Assembly: GCA_023433465.1 (NCBI GenBank)
Contig: JAEZCR010000153.1
Coordinates: 1-9,089, forward strand
Length of the DNA: 9,089 bases
Direction: 5' to 3'
From: Pseudomonadota bacterium
GTDB taxonomy: Bacteria; Pseudomonadota; Gammaproteobacteria; Steroidobacterales; Steroidobacteraceae
The notes beneath the pieces were generated by a model that saw only the letters and a program-made list of their open reading frames with translations, was not told where the DNA came from and did no database searches. A program made the translations under genes and the position numbers. This document shows positions 7,007 to 9,089 of the stretch, piece by piece (the stretch's first letter is position 1; every line of letters starts with the position of its first letter).

Positions 7007-8494
7007 TTAGCCGCGAACCGTATAGCGGAATTGCGTCCGGCCGATGTTGATCCGGTCGCCGTCCTTGAGCGCCTGGCGGGTGACCCGTTTTCCGTTCACG
7101 AACACGCCGTTGGTGCTGTTCAGGTCCTCGATCGTCGTGTGCGCCGGACCGGCGAGCAGCACCGCGTGATAACGGCTGACGTGTTTGGTGTCGAGCACGA
7201 GCTCGTTGTCGGCCCCGCGGCCGATGCGCGTGCGGCGCCCGAGCACGTGGACGAACTCGGTATTGCCATCCGTGCGGATCAGGACCCGCGCCGGGCCCTC
7301 GAGCGCGATTTCCTCGCTCGTATGCGCGATCGAATCGGTGCCGGCCGTCTTGCGCAATTCGAGGTCGGTCTCCAGTTGCTGGATGCGCGTATCGCGCAGC
7401 AGGATCGAGCGCTGGCTTTCGGCGATGACCGCGCGCCATTCCTCCACCGTGACGCTGACTTCGGAGAGCTTCCCGGTCTTGTCCCGCAGCTCGATCTCGA
7501 GATTGCGGATGTTTTCTTCGGCGACCTCGAGATCCTGTTCGCGCTCGGCGATGCGCGCGGCGGCGGTCGCGAGTTGCCCGGTGAGTTCGCGCACGCGTCC
7601 CTCGAGCGCGGCGATCTCCGCGCGCATCTCCGGGACGTTGGGATCGATCGCGCTCAATGCGTCGGCGAGCCGGGCGCTCAACACCGTCACCTGCTCCTGG
7701 CGGGCGCGCATGTCGGCCTCGAGCATCGCGATCTGCGACTCGCGGCGCGCGATGCCCGCGCGCGCGTTGGCGAGATCGACTTGGAGCGCCTCGCAGCGAG
7801 CCTGCGTGTTCGCGAGCACGACGGCCTGTTCGTCGGTTGCGCGCCGCTGCGCATCGAGCACACGCTCGAGCATCTGCAGCTTTTCGGCGCGCGCGAACAA
7901 TTCGTCTTCGAGCGTGCGTTCGTCCGCGCTGTTCGCGCCCTGGCGCGCGCGGGCGCTCTGCTCGACTTCCAGTCGTTCGGCGAGCCGCGCGCGCAGCTGG
8001 GCGGACTCCGCGTTCGCGCGAGTGATTGCGGACGTACGCTCGGCATCGGCGATGCGCACGCGTTCGTCGAGCTCCTCGATCCGTCGTTGCGCCCGGGCGA
8101 GCGCATCGCGCAGCTCATCGAGCTCGGGCGGCGCCGACTGTTCCGTGATGAGGGGCGCGGAAGCGATTTCCGGCGGGACGGTCGTCGCCGCGACGGGCGA
8201 CGCAACGACCGGTGCGGGCGCCACAGGCGCCGGCGCAACAGGCTCGGTCGCCTTGCGTGACTCCGCCTTGCGAACGATTTTCCTGGCGCTCGGCCTCGCG
8301 ATCGCGGGCATCTCGTGCGTCGCGCTGATCGACGTGTCGAATTCGGCGGCGGGACGCAGCGTGGGGATCGAATCCGTGCGCGTAAGGGTGTCTTCGAGCG
8401 ACGCTTCGTAGGCCGCGACATCGAGCACGGGCAGCTCGGCCGTGGCTTCGCTGTCGGACTCCGCCGAAGGAGCGACGTGATTTACCGGTGGCAT
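7007..8494 (-). CDS. Coiled-coil protein with C-terminal FHA domain
   Basis: The 495-residue product has three parts. Residues 1-83 are polar and probably disordered, with a Thr/Ser-rich acidic stretch (EDTLTRTDSIPTL, 34-46). Residues 84-122 are rich in Pro, Ala and Val (VAPAPVAPAPV). Residues about 124-385 are a long charged Glu/Arg/Ala coiled coil, broken near a Pro-containing segment (IDPNVPE). The C-terminus from about residue 400 is an FHA domain with its phosphothreonine-binding residues intact: IGRG (Arg426), SRYH (Ser440, Arg441, His443) and NSTNG (459-463). FHA domains bind phosphothreonine peptides, usually in Ser/Thr-kinase signalling. No signal peptide or membrane segment is seen, so it is probably cytoplasmic. 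The ATG at 8494 has a GGGGA 9 bases upstream. I know no named gene with this layout; a scaffold role is inferred. Confidence 0.88.
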   Translation of the reverse strand: MPPVNHVAPSAESDSEATAELPVLDVAAYEASLEDTLTRTDSIPTLRPAAEFDTSISATHEMPAIARPSARKIVRKAESRKATEPVAPAPVAPAPVVASPVAATTVPPEIASAPLITEQSAPPELDELRDALARAQRRIEELDERVRIADAERTSAITRANAESAQLRARLAERLEVEQSARARQGANSADERTLEDELFARAEKLQMLERVLDAQRRATDEQAVVLANTQARCEALQVDLANARAGIARRESQIAMLEADMRARQEQVTVLSARLADALSAIDPNVPEMRAEIAALEGRVRELTGQLATAAARIAEREQDLEVAEENIRNLEIELRDKTGKLSEVSVTVEEWRAVIAESQRSILLRDTRIQQLETDLELRKTAGTDSIAHTSEEIALEGPARVLIRTDGNTEFVHVLGRRTRIGRGADNELVLDTKHVSRYHAVLLAGPAHTTIEDLNSTNGVFVNGKRVTRQALKDGDRINIGRTQFRYTVRG

Positions 8495-8543
8495 CGCCGG
8501 ACATCCCCAAGGTTCATTTTTATGGAGGAATTCTAGCCTCGCC

Positions 8544-8590
8544 CGTCCTTAGGACGCTCGCAGACTTTTGTCCCATGGCGGATTCTGCGA
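8544..8590. repeat. Adjacent inverted repeats upstream of the FHA gene
   Basis: CGTCCT-T-AGGACG (8544-8556) is a perfect 6-1-6 palindrome. Next to it, TCGCAGA (8558-8564) and TCTGCGA (8584-8590) form a perfect 7-bp inverted repeat with a 19-bp spacer that contains CCATGG. They lie 50-96 bp upstream of the FHA start codon. They could be operator sites or hairpins in a transcript coming from the right. No strong promoter accompanies them; a TAGAAT at 8530-8535 on the minus strand matches -10 at 5 of 6 positions but has no -35. Confidence 0.3.
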
Positions 8591-8609
8591 TGAAGCACTC
8601 ACGTTTCTG

Positions 8610-8726
8610 TCAAATCCGCGACACATAAAAGTGGATCAGGTAGGCAAACGCCGACAGGCACGTGTAGGAGTAACCCTGACGCATCCAGTATCCGCCGCGC
8701 CGCCCTGGGTTATCTTTGCGCCACAT
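8610..8726 (-). CDS. Possible 38-residue single-pass membrane peptide
   Basis: A short reading frame runs from an ATG at 8726 to a TGA at 8610-8612. The peptide begins MWRKDNPGRRGG, which is strongly basic, and continues with a hydrophobic, aromatic segment of about 20 residues containing CLSAFAYLIHFYV. This is the shape of a small inner-membrane protein with its N-terminus inside. GGAAAGG lies 3 bases before the ATG, rather close. An internal ATG at 8684 with GCGGA upstream would give 24 residues. The start codon shares bases with the divergent hydrolase ATG at 8725. I recognise no family, and so short a frame can occur by chance. Confidence 0.3.
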   Translation of the reverse strand: MWRKDNPGRRGGYWMRQGYSYTCLSAFAYLIHFYVSRI

Positions 8727-9089
8727 GAACCTTTCCACTCCGCCGCCGCGCTTGCGCCGCGCCTATTTCGAATGCCGCCACGGCCAGCTCCACGTTCACA
8801 ACGCCATCCCGTCCGGCGGCGGCTTCGACGAACAGACCACGCTGATCTGTCTGCACGCGAGCAGCGCCACGGGACGCAGTCTCTTCGAGCTTTCGAAAGA
8901 GCTTGGCAAGTCGCGCTCGGTTTACAGCCCTGACATTCCCGGCTGCGGGGAATCCGACGCGCCGCCGAAAGGACTGACGAGCGCCGGTTACGCCGAGGCG
9001 ATCGGTGATTTCATCGACTCGATGCGGTTCCGCCAGGTCGACTTGTTAGGCGTGCATTCGGGCGCGGCGATCGCGGCGGAACTCGCGAT
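8725..9089 (+). CDS. Alpha/beta hydrolase, 3' end outside window
   Basis: The visible 121 codons encode the N-terminal half of an alpha/beta-hydrolase-fold protein. After a first beta strand comes LICLHASSATGRSL (about residues 40-53), the usual place of the oxyanion-hole His-Gly, here His44-Ala45. Then comes VYSPDIPGCGESDAP (67-80), the classic D-x-P-G-x-G-x-S-D strand-loop, and LLGVHSGAAIA (108-118), a nucleophile elbow with Ser112 as the likely catalytic residue. The acid and His of the triad lie beyond the window. The substrate cannot be told; family members include esterases, C-C hydrolases and epoxide or haloalkane hydrolases. The ATG at 8725 is not preceded by a clear ribosome-binding site, and an in-frame TTG lies at 8716. 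TATCTT at 8711-8716 could be a -10 for a leaderless message, but no matching -35 was seen. Confidence 0.85.
   Translation, partial: MNLSTPPPRLRRAYFECRHGQLHVHNAIPSGGGFDEQTTLICLHASSATGRSLFELSKELGKSRSVYSPDIPGCGESDAPPKGLTSAGYAEAIGDFIDSMRFRQVDLLGVHSGAAIAAELA

Noticed and set aside
7031..8411. Two open frames of over 400 codons on the plus strand opposite the FHA gene
   Set aside because: They are shadows of the coiled-coil coding sequence; their Ser/Arg-rich and Arg/Ala-rich products reflect complemented Glu/Ala/Arg codons.
8601..8630. Plus-strand promoter-like CTGTCA ... CATAAA upstream of the hydrolase
   Set aside because: The spacing between the two elements is about 11 bp, too short for a sigma-70 promoter, and no better -35 is present.
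5480..8674. The string TGTAGGAGTAA occurs twice (near 5480 and near 8664)
   Set aside because: One copy is coding sequence for the IlvA C-terminus (antisense to Tyr-Ser-Tyr codons) and the flanks do not match, so it is probably chance.
8568..8933. 121-codon plus-strand open frame crossing the gap before the hydrolase
   Set aside because: It overlaps the hydrolase in a different frame, and only the hydrolase frame shows family motifs.

Overview
The window looks like ordinary chromosome from a GC-rich proteobacterium, most likely a gammaproteobacterium. The reasons are uniformly GC-rich codon use, a long-form biosynthetic threonine deaminase with two C-terminal regulatory domains, and an E. 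coli-type LexA (SOS) box. No RNA genes, insertion sequences, prophage genes or CRISPR arrays were seen. Both ends cut through genes. I did not find a new multi-gene system; the most informative signals are regulatory.

Layout from left to right. At 1-583 (minus) lies a 3'-truncated gene for an unrecognised lipoprotein. At 698-1759 (minus) is a radical SAM protein of the SplB-like PA0069 family. A perfect CTGT-N8-ACAG LexA box sits 7 bp before its start codon and overlaps a plausible promoter, so this gene is probably SOS-induced. Upstream on the same strand is an EntS/MFS_3-type efflux transporter (1888-3123, TTG start). Divergent from it is a DUF885 putative metallopeptidase lipoprotein (3215-5017, plus). 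This converges on a minus-strand group that begins near 8.5 kb: a coiled-coil FHA-domain protein (7007-8494), IlvA threonine deaminase (5433-6953) and a small PGPGW-type inner-membrane protein (5095-5388). The gaps in this group are 53 and 44 bp, so co-transcription is plausible. At 8725 an alpha/beta hydrolase starts on the plus strand and runs off the window. A possible 38-codon membrane peptide gene on the minus strand (8610-8726) shares its start-codon bases.

How the genes work together: there is little sign of one shared pathway. IlvA makes 2-oxobutanoate for isoleucine synthesis. The FHA protein is probably a phosphothreonine-reading scaffold. The DUF885 protein and the first lipoprotein are envelope proteins. 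The transporter is an efflux pump. The radical SAM protein is the only gene with a clear stress-response signal.

Limits: families were assigned by recognising motifs by eye, without database searches. Promoters, hairpins and the small peptide gene are candidates only.
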